The notes: generated by a model from the sequence alone, not told the origin. Counted from the first letter of the stretch, positions 22,305 through 33,192 are shown. The stretch: DNA of 64,000 nucleotides from Plantago ovata (GCA_028274465.1 CM051458.1:17499566-17563565); one strand, 5' to 3'. Numbers and translations: made by a program.

Positions 22305-22404
22305 NNNNNNNNNNNNNNNNNNNNNNNNNNNNNNNNNNNNNNNNNNNNNNNNNNNNNNNNNNNNNNNNNNNNNNNNNNNNNNNNNNNNNNNNNNNNNNNN
22401 NNNN
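22305..22404. other. Assembly gap (100 N)
   Basis: Exactly 100 N, a placeholder length. By comparison with the A LTR at 14334-14571 and the G 3' LTR at 29308-29352, about 280 bp of real sequence is missing: some 238 bp of A LTR with the left target duplication of G, and 45 bp of the G LTR start. Confidence 0.95.
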
Positions 22405-23566
22405 TTTTAGCTATCCTCTATGTTAATTTAGCTATATTTTAATGCATTTTATTAGAATAGTGTCACGTTTCCCTTTAGATTTTATTTTACAGGTTTTGGT
22501 TGAAATTCGAAGATTTCCGGGCAAATATATTGAAGTTGACAAGGAATTGGTGTTCCAGAAGCCTATTTGGAGTATCTGAAGGTTTCCGGATAGGATTTGG
22601 AGTCTCGAGGCCGAATCTGGAGGTTAGAAGGCTACTAGAAGTCAGAAACCGAGTCCGAAAAGGGGAAGAAATCCAAAAACGCGTCGAAAACGCGGAATTC
22701 CGCGAGAAAAACTCGGGGGCGAACCGCCGCGGAGGTAGGGCGAACCGCCCCGTGGTATTTCGGGGCCTGTATATAGTTGCTCAGTTTTCTCCGAAAATCA
22801 TATCTTTCCAGACCTTCTCTCCCACCTTTCTCTATAGCAGTTTGGAGCTCGTAGGATCGCAATCATCCGGAGATTGACAACCTTCGGTAACTTTGTATCT
22901 TACAGTTTTATTCTACTTGTTTTATTATATTCTTTCAACATGTTTTCTTCTATGATTTATGTTTATTGCATGCCTATTATGAGTAGCTAAACTTATCGTT
23001 GGTGGTAGTATGTGAATTCTTATCGAAGGGAAGATAATCATGCTAATGGCTATATCGCGCATTATACTCCGTGTCATTGCTTTATTTCGTTGATCAGGCA
23101 CAGCCTAAATTCTCGTAAGTTGTATTAATTATTATGCACAATTGGACACTTGTCGACCATCAGACCAATTATCTTCGTAGTGTTGAATAATTACGGAACA
23201 CATTAGGACAATAGTGATTGACTTGTCAGACCAATTATCTTCGTAGTGCTTAATATTTGCAACATGACACTAGATTGATTCAAAGATCTATATGCAAGAC
23301 CGAGGAATTTATGCATGATTATCGACCCATTATGCTAAGAAGGACCATACTATCACCAATCTCCATTATCTGCTAGAAACCCCTTTTGCTATCTGTCTGT
23401 TGTTTATATTTTCTTGTTAAATAGATAAAGCTAATTATAGTCCTGAGAGAACGACACTCGAGTTATTCTACTGCTACACTACGGTTTTCATTGTAGTTGT
23501 GGATTGCCTTTGGCTAATTACAAGTTTATTTGCTGAATCCGGAGCACAACATCCGCGCGTTCATCA
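22405..23566 (+). mobile_element. Gypsy G 5' LTR (start lost in the gap)
   Basis: It matches the G 3' LTR at 29353-30581 and ends GCGTTCATCA just before the primer binding site. It lacks ~66 bp present in the 3' copy (29785-29850), lost between ATA repeats. It carries GGGGC/GGGCGAACCGCC palindromes, a TATATAG near 22770 and the GAGAGAACGACACTCG box at 23445-23460. Confidence 0.9.
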
Positions 23567-23568
23567 AA

Positions 23569-23587
23569 TTGGCACCGCTGCCGGGGA
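23569..23587 (+). other. Gypsy G primer binding site
   Basis: TTGGCACCGCTGCCGGGGA lies two bases after the LTR. It is a two-base variant of the TTGGCGCCGTTGCCGGGGA found in gypsy F and D, the usual primer site of Athila/Tat elements. Confidence 0.85.
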
Positions 23588-23735
23588 CTATACTCCTTTT
23601 TTCTGTTTAATTTGTTTATATTTTCAGCTTTAGATTCCTAATTCTATTAGTTTTAGTTTTTCTTTTTAATCTCTCTCTTCAACTGCTTTCCTAGTCTATT
23701 TCTAATCACCTTTCCTAGTCTGTTACAGATAGTGT

Positions 23736-24644
23736 ATGCCGCATACACGTTCTGCAGGAACACCGCTTGCTGATTCAATTGCTGAGATCGATAGAGTCTA
23801 CCACCAAAGAAGGCGACTACTTGAAAGGCGCGCACTAGAGGAAATAGAGGATACCGATTTCTCTGAATCTCTACACATTCTTTTCAAGGAAATCGACGGA
23901 ATGGCAGAAGCTAGACCACTCAAGGCATGGGTACAACCCACCAAGGATCGTATGAGGGGACCGGCGATTGTTCTTTCGTCTGCAACCCGAGATCTGGAGA
24001 TCATGAACCACGCATTCCAACAACTTCCGAGGTTCTATGGCTTATCAAGGGAAGATGTGATGGGGTACTTGCACGATATCGATGATTTCGTCAACCAACT
24101 CCCACGACCCGGAGCTGACATAACAACGGATGAGTTAAGGATGAAGGTTTTTGCTATGGGACTTGGCGACAGAGCCAAGTCATGGCTGAGTTCCCTACTA
24201 GCCGGCTCGCTAGACACTTGGGAGAAGGTTTTTTCAGCTTTCATGGAGAAATACTTCCCTCACACCTTGACTACCGCGCTAAAGGCGCGGATCACTGGAT
24301 TCAAGCAGGACTATGATGAGACCATCTACACTGCGTTTGAGAGGTTCCAAGATCTCACAAACAAGTGCCCTCACCATGATTTTGAACTTTCTGACCTAGT
24401 CCAACACTTCTACAATGGACTAACCTTCGGGAACCAACAAGTGGTGGATTTCCAATGCCGAGGCAATATTTGGGAGGAAACCGCAGAAGCCGTCTGGGCT
24501 GTTTTCGAAAGGCTTGCTAAGGGTTCGCAGTTCAAGGACCCAAGAGCAATGGTTAGGAGACGTGGACCTGAAGCTCCACCGACTCAAGAAGCCCCTATGT
24601 ATAGGGGGAATAGGATCAATTCGAATGCTTTACCAACGAATTGA
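23736..24644 (+). CDS. gag: Gypsy G Gag
   Basis: The ATG at 23736 opens 302 codons (MPHTRSAGTPLADSIAEIDR). The core contains the plant retrotransposon gag pattern MKVFAMGLGDRAKSWLSSL and FMEKYFPHTLTTALKARITGF. It ends at TGA 24642-24644, and the next frame starts at once, so a frameshift separates Gag from the nucleocapsid/protease part. The sequence differs clearly from F Gag although the LTRs are related. It would form the particle shell for the G RNA. Confidence 0.82.
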   Translation: MPHTRSAGTPLADSIAEIDRVYHQRRRLLERRALEEIEDTDFSESLHILFKEIDGMAEARPLKAWVQPTKDRMRGPAIVLSSATRDLEIMNHAFQQLPRFYGLSREDVMGYLHDIDDFVNQLPRPGADITTDELRMKVFAMGLGDRAKSWLSSLLAGSLDTWEKVFSAFMEKYFPHTLTTALKARITGFKQDYDETIYTAFERFQDLTNKCPHHDFELSDLVQHFYNGLTFGNQQVVDFQCRGNIWEETAEAVWAVFERLAKGSQFKDPRAMVRRRGPEAPPTQEAPMYRGNRINSNALPTN

Positions 24645-25696
24645 AGCAAGTCCTCAAGAGCGCCACCGGAATAACTGTTTCGAACGAAGTATGGCGAATA
24701 TGCAAGAACTATGGGCATGGGGCTCATATGTGTAGATCGGAGCTGGCATACGATGATGGCAACTGGGCTCGAGGAGGCGAAGAAGATTCCTTTGCTACGG
24801 ATTTTGGTACTCAAGAAGTTAGCTACGGACAAGACGGTAGGAATCCTGGAGGTGGATTTTGGAGAAGAGGATACCGTAACAATCAAGGATATTCACCGGC
24901 TAACCAAACTTATGGCCCTAACCAAGACCGTAGTAGGCTAAACTATGGTAATGATCACTGCGAAAACCCCGCTCCGAAAGAGCCACCGAAGTCGAAGTCG
25001 GCTCAACTGATGGAGAACTTGCAGAAGATGGTTGATCACACACAAAGTTTTCTCAAACGTTATGAAGAAGATTCTGAGAAGACTAGGGCAAGGCTTGATA
25101 GGTTGGAAGAAAGCACTAGGTTTGCCCATCAAAAGATGCAAGAGTTGATCGACCGAGGAGCAAGTAGGGAACAAGGCAAACTGCCTAGCAACACTGTGAA
25201 GTCGAATGCCATTACATTGGCTGGTGATGTACCTGACGAAATCACCATCAAGAAGATTGTTAGGTGCAAGTGTTGCATGAAGGAAGAACTTCTACAGGCT
25301 GAGGAAGAAGAGAAGGACCTCGATTCTGACGCAAGTGATGGGGAGCAAGAGGATCCCGAACCACTCCCTAAAAGTTTCGATGTTAAGGTAGGGATTGGCG
25401 AGCTTGAAGATGTCCGTGCCACACTAGACACGGGATCCTACTCAAACATAATCCCTTTGAATGTGTTTGAAAAGAGCAACCTTGGAAAACTATCTGATCA
25501 ATGGGCTATTGTGCAACTGGCGGATGGATCCTTTATGAGACCCGAGGGCATGGTGAAAAATGTGTTGGTCAAGATTGGTGAAGCATCTATATACACCAAT
25601 TTTGTAGTTATGCCGGCGTCTGCACCTGGAACGGGGGATGTCATACTCTTAGGGCAAACGTTCTTGACTAAACTACGCTCCGTGATGGACATCTAG
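24641..25696 (+). CDS. Gypsy G nucleocapsid-like region and aspartic protease
   Basis: This is open for about 351 codons in the frame after Gag; the nominal start is a TTG, so it was probably part of a Gag-Pro fusion. CKNYGHGAHMC near the start resembles a degenerate zinc knuckle. A coiled-coil/acidic segment follows, then a retropepsin with RATLDTGSYSNIIP (classic DTG) and VILLGQTFLTKLRS. It stops at 25694-25696, and a further 40 open codons follow that stop in the same frame. No RT, RNase H or integrase follows anywhere in G, so G depends on another element. Confidence 0.8.
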   Translation: MKQVLKSATGITVSNEVWRICKNYGHGAHMCRSELAYDDGNWARGGEEDSFATDFGTQEVSYGQDGRNPGGGFWRRGYRNNQGYSPANQTYGPNQDRSRLNYGNDHCENPAPKEPPKSKSAQLMENLQKMVDHTQSFLKRYEEDSEKTRARLDRLEESTRFAHQKMQELIDRGASREQGKLPSNTVKSNAITLAGDVPDEITIKKIVRCKCCMKEELLQAEEEEKDLDSDASDGEQEDPEPLPKSFDVKVGIGELEDVRATLDTGSYSNIIPLNVFEKSNLGKLSDQWAIVQLADGSFMRPEGMVKNVLVKIGEASIYTNFVVMPASAPGTGDVILLGQTFLTKLRSVMDI

Positions 25697-26922
25697 CAAA
25701 GAACTTGCACCATCGAAGTGGATGGCAAGCAACACGTGTTGCGAGCCATACCAGATCCACCTGAACCGCCAGATATTACTACTCACTATTGTGGTCTTGC
25801 AGCCTATATTCTTTCTTATTAACAGGTTCGTGGCATGGAGAGGAGATCAATGAAGGGGAAGCCTAGTACCCGCAAAAAGAAGACATAGGCGCAGACAGGA
25901 GTCGAGGCAAAGACTTTAAACAATGACGCTATCCGGGAGGCAACCCGGAATTTTTATCGCTTTCTTTATTGCTTATCTGCATGCATTCATTCTTGAACTA
26001 TTTGCTTCTCGTATGCGAATTTGTTCATATCTGTGTCGTATGTGCTTCTGTTTGAGTGAGATTTTTCGAGTGTTTTTTTTGAAAAATTGGTTTCGGGGAT
26101 AAAAACCGCATTTTCTGACGACAAGAACCGTCTCCCCGCATCGGGGAGCACGGGGCGACACGTGGGGCGAACCGCCCCACGGCTCCAGAACTTCAAAAAC
26201 GCGGATTTCTTCCCCAAAACCTCATTTTCTTCATTTTTCTTCATTCCTCCTTCCCCAAAACCGAATTTCGCGATTTAAACTTCAAATCTTCATAACTTCT
26301 TCAATTCTTGACCAAATTTAGTGTTCTTTAGCTTAAATCGAAGCCTATTACATGATCTATCATCCCATCCAAACAGATTTCGTCCTTATGCGTTAGATTT
26401 TCAGATCTGAGGTATCATCCTTAGAACCCTAATTTTCGAATTTGGGGGTTTCCTAATTTGAGCTTCAATTATGCTTATTTGATGCATGGGTATGTTATTT
26501 TGTGTGATTACACATGTTATTTACTATCAATTGCATGCTCAATTTTGCTTGAATTGTTGATTTGGGTATTTTGCTACTAGATGATATATCTTGTTATGCA
26601 TTATGTCATTATCTTTGATTTCTAGCATATGGTTGTGTTTATTGATGTAATGTTGGTAGATTTGACGATAGAATGCTTAATTGTTGAGTATGAGGTTTTA
26701 TGATGGTAGAATTTTTTCGCTACTATGGTATGAATTGAGCCTTGTTATCTAAGATATTGGTTGTCTAGTAAGAGAATAATGTGATGTACTGCATGTAGTA
26801 GTTGCATTGGTATGTTGCATGATGAAGAAGTTATACTAGACATTACGGTTTGGGGAGCTCGATTGTCGATTTTATCACTTGATTATTTCATTCTTACACT
26901 AGCATATGCATGAGTCAGTTTT

Positions 26923-27267
26923 GTGTCATACGAGGTACTAACTGCTGTTTGTAGGAACCATACCAAGGGAAAGGAGCATTCCCGTATGATTGCTGTGAAG
27001 AACCATGTCAAGGAAGGTGAACTCGTTAGATGTGCGTTCGAGCCAAGGGGTTTTGCAACAACGTCGTGGATTACCCAAGAGGAGGAGCTAGAGTACACCT
27101 GGAGTAAGAACTCCTATGCCTATTCATGCACCACCGAAGGGACAGAAACCATTATTACGTCAGCACTCCGTCACGAGAACTGCAAAGTTCGGGTGAACTG
27201 GAAAGCCCCGGGACAGTCTTGCCGCGACGGATTCAATCTTCAGTCCGCAGTTGCTCGAAGGTTCTGA
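26923..27267 (+). CDS. Unrecognised 114-codon open frame inside gypsy G
   Basis: The frame begins MSYEVLTAVCRNHTKGKEHS and has a balanced composition, unlike the low-complexity frames around it. No family is recognised, no signal peptide or membrane segment is visible, and no counterpart exists in gypsy F. It might be a captured gene fragment or a chance frame. It is listed only because it is the best frame in a 2-kb region without explanation. Confidence 0.25.
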   Translation: MSYEVLTAVCRNHTKGKEHSRMIAVKNHVKEGELVRCAFEPRGFATTSWITQEEELEYTWSKNSYAYSCTTEGTETIITSALRHENCKVRVNWKAPGQSCRDGFNLQSAVARRF

Positions 27268-28382
27268 AGCGCTAGCTTGGTTCCAAAACATAATGACATG
27301 GGTACCCAGCACCTTGATGGGGTGCCCCTTGCCTGCCTCTAAAGTGAGCATCATATAGACATCGGTCGGATCCACCGTAGAGAATGTGGTCGAAATTGGA
27401 GAAAAAGGTAGAAGACTTCTGAGTATCCAAGCAGCTTACTGAAACATTCTCGTGGTGTAAAACGTTGGAGGGGGGGTCCAGATACCACTGCCCTTTCCCC
27501 TTCAACAGTTCACATCCTATTGGAGGGCTCCAGGAGGGAGGATTCTATAACAGCGGTGGCTACTCTTGAGAATTCTACCTACCACTACAACTCTACTAGT
27601 GAGGATGTGCGTGACAGTAGTGACAATGAAGGCCATACGGGCAATGATGATTCTAATAGAGGAGTTGTTCCTGTCCGGCCTATAAATGGAACTACCGCAC
27701 CTACCAGAAGACCTGATGACCACCTATAAAGCTCCCAGAGCAGGCCCAATAACTCACAAGCAGCACACTCAGCCGACCGAGGCCAAACCATGGGGTAACA
27801 TCTAGTATCACATCTTATTTCCTCATATTCTTACTGCTAGGGACTAGCGTTAATTTCGTGAGGGGGGATGGGATTTAAGTGATCTGATGTTGTTAGTTTG
27901 GAGCTTGGTATTGGTAGGATGAGTATAGTACCTCGCATGCTTTATCCGTCTGCATTTGTATTTGCACGTTTACTGCTTTCTTAGATTTTTTAGGTTGCAT
28001 TCACTACATTCATCCTAGGATAGTCTTGCATGTTTTATATGGAGTTTATTGCCGAATTTTTTGAACTTTTTATTGGGTAGATCAACTAACTATGCCATTA
28101 ATCGTAAGCTTCATCTCTATGAATTTGTTTGAGGTTTTTCTCGCTTGGCTTGTCACGTTTATGTATTGCATTTAGTTAAGCTTGGTAGTCACGACATCAC
28201 TTAGTGGTGTTTTCTCTACTGCGGTTCACGAAGGCCTTTATAATAGGATGATGCATGTTAGGATCTTATGGTTGTTTTCCCGAGTAATTATGTACCTAAG
28301 AGGCAACAAGTTTTCACCATGCTTTGAGATTGCTAAATGCCTAGGAAGGAGGTAGTGTGAGGTTGTGTGATCCTTTGTTTAT

Positions 28383-28511
28383 AACCTATTCTTCCGAATA
28401 GGTTTCGGGAGGGGGTTACACCGTCATAGACTTGTTTCTGTTTTTCATTTTCGTATCGTGAGATTGTTTTTCTTTAAATTTTGTACTCCAACCTATTCTT
28501 TCGAATAGGTT
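28383..28511 (+). repeat. Paired tetraloop hairpins in the gypsy G 3' UTR
   Basis: AACCTATTC-TTCC-GAATAGGTT (28383-28404) and AACCTATTC-TTTC-GAATAGGTT (28490-28511) are perfect 9-bp stems with 4-nt loops, each followed by a G-rich purine word. Gypsy F has both in the same order on its sense strand (43609-43588 and 43496-43475). Confidence 0.85.
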
Positions 28512-28555
28512 TGGGGAAGTCGTGTCAGTCATTTTGTTATGCTACTGCTGGCTAG

Positions 28556-28703
28556 AAAAAAAAGAAAGAAAAATTCCAGAAAAAAAAGAGAAAAAGAAAA
28601 AAAAAGAAAAAAGAATCTGGAAAGAAAAAAAAAGAAAAAGAGAAAACACCCCAAAAAAAGCAAAGAAGGGTCCAAAAAAAATAAAAAAAAAAAAAAGAAA
28701 AGC
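28556..28703 (+). repeat. A-rich purine tract in the gypsy G 3' UTR
   Basis: About 150 bp, nearly all A and G, interrupted by TCC and CACCCC. F has the complementary T-rich tract at about 43290-43430 with the same interruptions (AATCTGGAA, GGGTCC). The Lys-rich frames read here are not proteins. Confidence 0.85.
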
Positions 28704-29307
28704 CAAGTAGCAGTTTAGTAGAGTGTTGAATCTTTTCCATTTTTGTAATGTTCGTAATCGTGTTTTTTATCTTTTATCTTTTTTGTCTTGAGTGTCATCT
28801 GTTCTAGACGACCCTCGTCCTGCCATTCAGGAAGTGGTGAATAGCTTAAAACTTTACTTGAGAGATGGGTAGAATAGGGGAGAGTTATCTTTTATAGGGA
28901 ACCCTCCTTCGTTTGATGAGAGCCAGTACTGGTTTGACCTCTTTTGAGGAAAACTCTTAACATGGTGGAACAGCAGTAAGTCCTCAGTTTCATAGGCACG
29001 GGGCAACCATTCGTATCTTAGCATGCATCATTACGTCGTCACTGACTAGGTCCAGGTAGAGAATGTTACGAGAGACTATCTTGTCTTGACATAAGTGCTT
29101 ATGTGGATGTGTATAAGTCAATCGAGGTATTCTTCAACCTATATTCATGCTTTGATTTATATGGTTTTTGTTCATACGTTTTTTGGTAGATTCAGTAGAT
29201 TAGTTCGTTTTATTTGGCATGAAACTCCATTTTGTGTCTTGCATGTTTTTTGTATTAGAGTCTAGCTTAGTTGCTTGAGGACAAGCAAAGGTTCGGTTTG
29301 GGGAGTT

Positions 29308-30581
29308 TGATGAATGTGTATTTTACACTTTCATTCGAGTATTTTTCACCTATTTTAGCTATCCTCTATGTTAATTTAGCTATATTTTAATGCATTTTAT
29401 TAGAATAGTGTCACGTTTCCCATTAAATTTTATTTTACAGGTTTTGGTTGAAATTCGAAGATTTCCGGGCAAATATATTGAAGTTGACAAGGAATTGGTG
29501 TTCCAGAAGCCTATTTGGAGTATCTGAAGGTTTCCGGATAGGATTTGGAGTCTAGTGGCCGAATCTGGAGGTTAGAATGCTACTAGACGTCAGAAACCGA
29601 GTCCGAAAAGGGGAAGAAATCCAAAAACGCGTCGAAAACGCGGAATTCCGCGAGAAAAACTCGGGGGCGAACCGCCGCGGAGCTGGGGCGAACCGCCCCG
29701 GGGTATTTGGGGGCCTATATATAGTTGCTCAGTTTTCTCCGAAAATCATATCTTTCCAGACCTTCTCTCCCACCTTTCCCTATAGTTTTAGGTAGGACCT
29801 TCCCGGGGCCTGTCCTGGGTGTTCCGTAGCTTAGGGGATACTTTTTCATAGCAGTTTGGAGCTCGTAGGATCGCAATCATCCGGAGATTGACAATCTTCG
29901 GTAACTTTGTATCTTACAGTTTTATTCTACTTATTTTATTATATTCTTTCAACATGTTTTCTTCTATGATTTCTGTTGATTGCATGCCTATTATGAGTAG
30001 TTAAACTTATCGTTGGTGGTAGTATGTGAATTCTTAGCGAAGGGAAGATAATCATGCTAATGCCTATATCGCGGATTATACTCCGTGTCATTGCTTTATT
30101 TCGTTGATCAGGCACAGCCTAAATTCTCGTAAGTTGTATTAATTAGTATGCACAATTGGACACTTGTCGACCATCAGACCAATTATCTTCGTAGTGTTGA
30201 ATAATTACGGAACACATTAGGACAATAGTGATTGACTTGTCAGACCAATTATCTTCGTAGTGCTTAATATTTGCAACAGGACACTAGATTGATTCAAAGA
30301 TCTCTATGCAAGACCGAGGAATTTATGCATGATTATCGACCCATTATGCTAAGAAGGACCATACTATCACCAATCTCCATTATCTGCTAGAAACTCCTTT
30401 TGCTATCTGTCTGCTGTTTTATATTCTCTTGTTAAATAGATAAAGCTAGTTATAGTCCTGAGAGAACGACACTCGAGTCATTCTACTGCTACACTACGGT
30501 TTTCGTTGTAGTTGTGGATTGCCTTTGGCTAATTACAAATTTATTTGCTGAATCCGGAGCACGACATCCGCGCGTTCATCA
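29308..30581 (+). mobile_element. Gypsy G 3' LTR
   Basis: A 1,274-bp LTR, TGATGAATG...GTTCATCA, preceded by the polypurine tract GGTTTGGGGAGTT. It is followed by TGAAC and then copia A LTR sequence. TGAAC is therefore the probable target duplication, but its left copy is in the N gap. It closely resembles the F LTR in reverse orientation. Confidence 0.92.
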
Positions 30582-30866
30582 TGAACCTCGACTAGGGAGA
30601 GTTTGGGATAGATGATAACTCACATAGCTCCCACTATCTGTGTGATCGGTCATCTATCCGAGGGGATATGTTTAATATCAATATAGACAGTAATAAAGAT
30701 ATGACATGCTGCATGCCTGGTGTAATATAAATATGAAAGCGATACCTAATAGTAAAAGCAACAAACATATATTATATTACGTTGACCTGTGTAATAGTAC
30801 ATATATGCCCTCTATAAGGGCACCATGCCCTTAGTAAGGACTATCTCTAGGACATATACACTATCA
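30582..30866 (-). mobile_element. Copia A 5' LTR, second piece
   Basis: It matches 14567-14851 and ends at ACTATCA, followed by the GTTTT duplication (30867-30871). It completes the LTR interrupted by gypsy G. Confidence 0.92.
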
Positions 30867-32743
30867 GTTTTGATAAAGAGAAGTATATCCGATACTTCTA
30901 TGAACAAGAACTTGACGGTGACAATGAAGAGACGCTTGACTTTATCAAGCAGCAAGGCCTCATTCACTTTATAACTGCTCGCCCTAAGCAAGTGAGCATG
31001 TTGGATACAATGGAATTCTACAACAATGCAAAAATCCAGTCCCTAACTGATAGTCAAGGAGTCACTGAAAAAGTGATCTTTACTACAGTTCAGAACACGC
31101 AAATCGTCTTGAAATGGACTGATTTAGCGGAAATCTTTCAGATTCCAACCACTGGAACTGAAGATGACATGACTGCCACTGATGAAGAGATAGAAGCCTT
31201 CTACAGTGATGTCAGAAATGAGAAAATGAAGAAAGGAGAGATTGCTCCCGTGACTTGGACAAAGCACGTTAAGAGGAAGCATCTCTGCCATTCACTTGGT
31301 CTAGTAGCTCTGCTACTAATCAAAGTCTTGGACTCCCAAGTTGGTGGAATAGACCAAGTAGGCTTGAGAAGGTGGCCGCTGCTGATGCATATCTATGAGA
31401 ACAAAACGGAGCTCAACTGGGCTAAGTACATTTTCAACAGACTTGTTGATTTTGTTACTAAGTTCAAGGTTAAGGTGGAAGACAACAAAGTCTCACCTAC
31501 CTTCCCAGTCATGTATGGACTGAAGATATGCTTTATCCTTGAACATTTTAGGATTCGGCTGAGACACCCATTGCCAATCAAGAAATCTGTATTCAATGTG
31601 GGAAGAGCCTTCTACAAGCAGAATGTACCTAAGACTGCTGGCAAGAAACTTGAAAAATCTAAGAAGACAACAGCTGCAAATGTTGTCAGCACAAGCCAAC
31701 AAGAAAGGTATACAACAGCTCCAGATGTCACCACTAAGCAACTTAGAGATGAAACTGCTGTAGATGGTGGTGACAGACATGAAACTGCTCTAGATGGTGA
31801 TCATGCTGACACCACTACACCCGTTGCTGAAAATGCAACTACTGACGCCTCTGCTGGGAAACTCGAAAAATCAAAGAACAAAAAGAGGAAAGCTGATGAT
31901 GACACTCAGACTGCAGCGTCATCAGCAAACCCCGTCCCCAAGAGAAAAAGGACAAATAACCCAAGAAAGAAAACACTGGCTCGCAAGTCAGTACGAATTG
32001 TCCATGATCTCTCGGACGATTCCCAAGCAGTTGCTGAAAAGCAAACTCCAGTAGATGTTGACAAGGTGGTTACTGAAACCTATGTCAGCAATGTTGAAGT
32101 GTTTGCGGAAGCCTTCAACAATCAACTTAATGTTGATTCATCTACTGTGAATAGACCACAAGGCAGTGGAAATGAAATTCCTGCCCAAGTCCCAGATATC
32201 TACATTGTAGATAATCTTGATGATCCGACTCTGGAACCAGTGACTGATATCGTTGTTGATATAAGAACCGCGGCACTTGCTGAAGCTGCCGTTGCTGAAA
32301 AGATGGTTGTTGAACAAGCAACTCATCAGGTTGCTGAAGAACCAGTTGCTGAGATCGCAATGGTTCAAGTCCCAGAAGTTGCTGAAACAACTCAAGAAGC
32401 ATTATTCGACGACGCATCTCGCGATGCTGAGAATACTGGCCCCAGTTCACCAAAGACATCCATTGACGAAGTCCAGCTTGTACTGGAAGAAATAAGCCAT
32501 CAAATGGAGTTGGATATTGAAGAAACATCCAACAAATCAATCGATGTTTTTATGACAAGCAGTGAGCTTAAGGGTCAAGATGCTTCCGCTCAACTTGTCA
32601 TTTCAGAGACCAGGGAGATAGCTGAAACCGCACAGCTTTCTCAAACAGAGCTAGAGAAGAAGTCTGCTGAAGAAAAAGTCCCAGAAACTGAAGAAGCTGA
32701 TAATGCTGAAAGGACTGAGCCACAACTTGTCCTTCCTCAGCAG

Positions 32744-32818
32744 GTAGTTAATTCAACCTTAAGCAAATCTTCAATTTCTGAAACTCAATCTTTTGCTAAA
32801 ATTATGATTTCTCTACAG
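32744..32818 (+). other. Probable intron a in the copia C third ORF
   Basis: 75 nt, from CAG|GTAGTTAATT to TTCTCTACAG|ACT. It is phase 0 and in frame, so retention would also be open. Only the 3' end of this intron is present in the downstream duplicate. Confidence 0.5.
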
Positions 32819-33192
32819 ACTTCTAAAGATGCAAGTCAGACGGTTGCTGAAGCCTCTGCGCCAGAATCAACACTTCCTGCTCAGCAGGTAGTTAAAGGTT
32901 TTGGTAAAACAACTAAGTTTGACAACTTAGTACTTGTATCTAACTCATATTTATTTCAGGATGAACAAATGGAGGATGTTTCTCAAGCTCCTCAAAATTA
33001 TGATTTCTCTACAGACTTCTAAAGATGCAAGTCAGACGGTTGCTGAAGCCTTTGCACCAGAATCAACACTTCCTGCTCAGCAGGTAGTTAAAGGTTTTGG
33101 TAAAACAACTAAGTTTGACAACTTAGTACTTGTATCTAACTCATATTTATTTCAGGATGAACAAATGGAGGATGTTTCTCAAGCTCCTCAAG
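32801..33192 (+). repeat. 196-bp tandem duplication in the third ORF
   Basis: 32801-32996 is repeated at 32997-33192 with about two visible substitutions. The unit spans the last ~18 nt of intron a, a 69-nt exon, intron b and most of the next exon. Read without splicing, it creates a stop at 33020-33022. Confidence 0.9.
32888..32959 (+). other. Probable intron b in the copia C third ORF
   Basis: 72 nt, from CAG|GTAGTTAAAG to TTTATTTCAG|GAT, phase 0. Its duplicate is at 33084-33155. Confidence 0.5.

Larger units (their letters stand above)
25697..29307 (+). other. Gypsy G non-coding internal region
   Basis: About 3.6 kb where pol would normally be. It starts with the hairpin TCCGGG-AGGCAA-CCCGGA (25932-25949), related to a GGGAGGCAACCC word I associate with plant gypsy elements. 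Around 26125-26180 are GC palindromes (GGGGCGAACCGCCCC). From about 26280 to 27850 I recognise nothing except an open frame at 26923-27267. The last 1.4 kb (about 27850-29307) is the counterpart of the F 3' UTR (42686-44184), including two hairpins and an A-rich tract. Confidence 0.75.

Noticed and set aside
22500..22877. 125-codon frame in the G 5' LTR and its copy at 29577-29795
   Set aside because: It lies within LTR sequence, is changed by an indel between the two copies, and has no domain.
27520..27729. Overlapping ~68-codon frames on both strands in gypsy G
   Set aside because: They are short, without family resemblance, and open on both strands alike.
28522..28740. Lys-rich and Phe-rich small frames on opposite strands
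   Set aside because: They are translations of the purine tract in the gypsy G 3' UTR.
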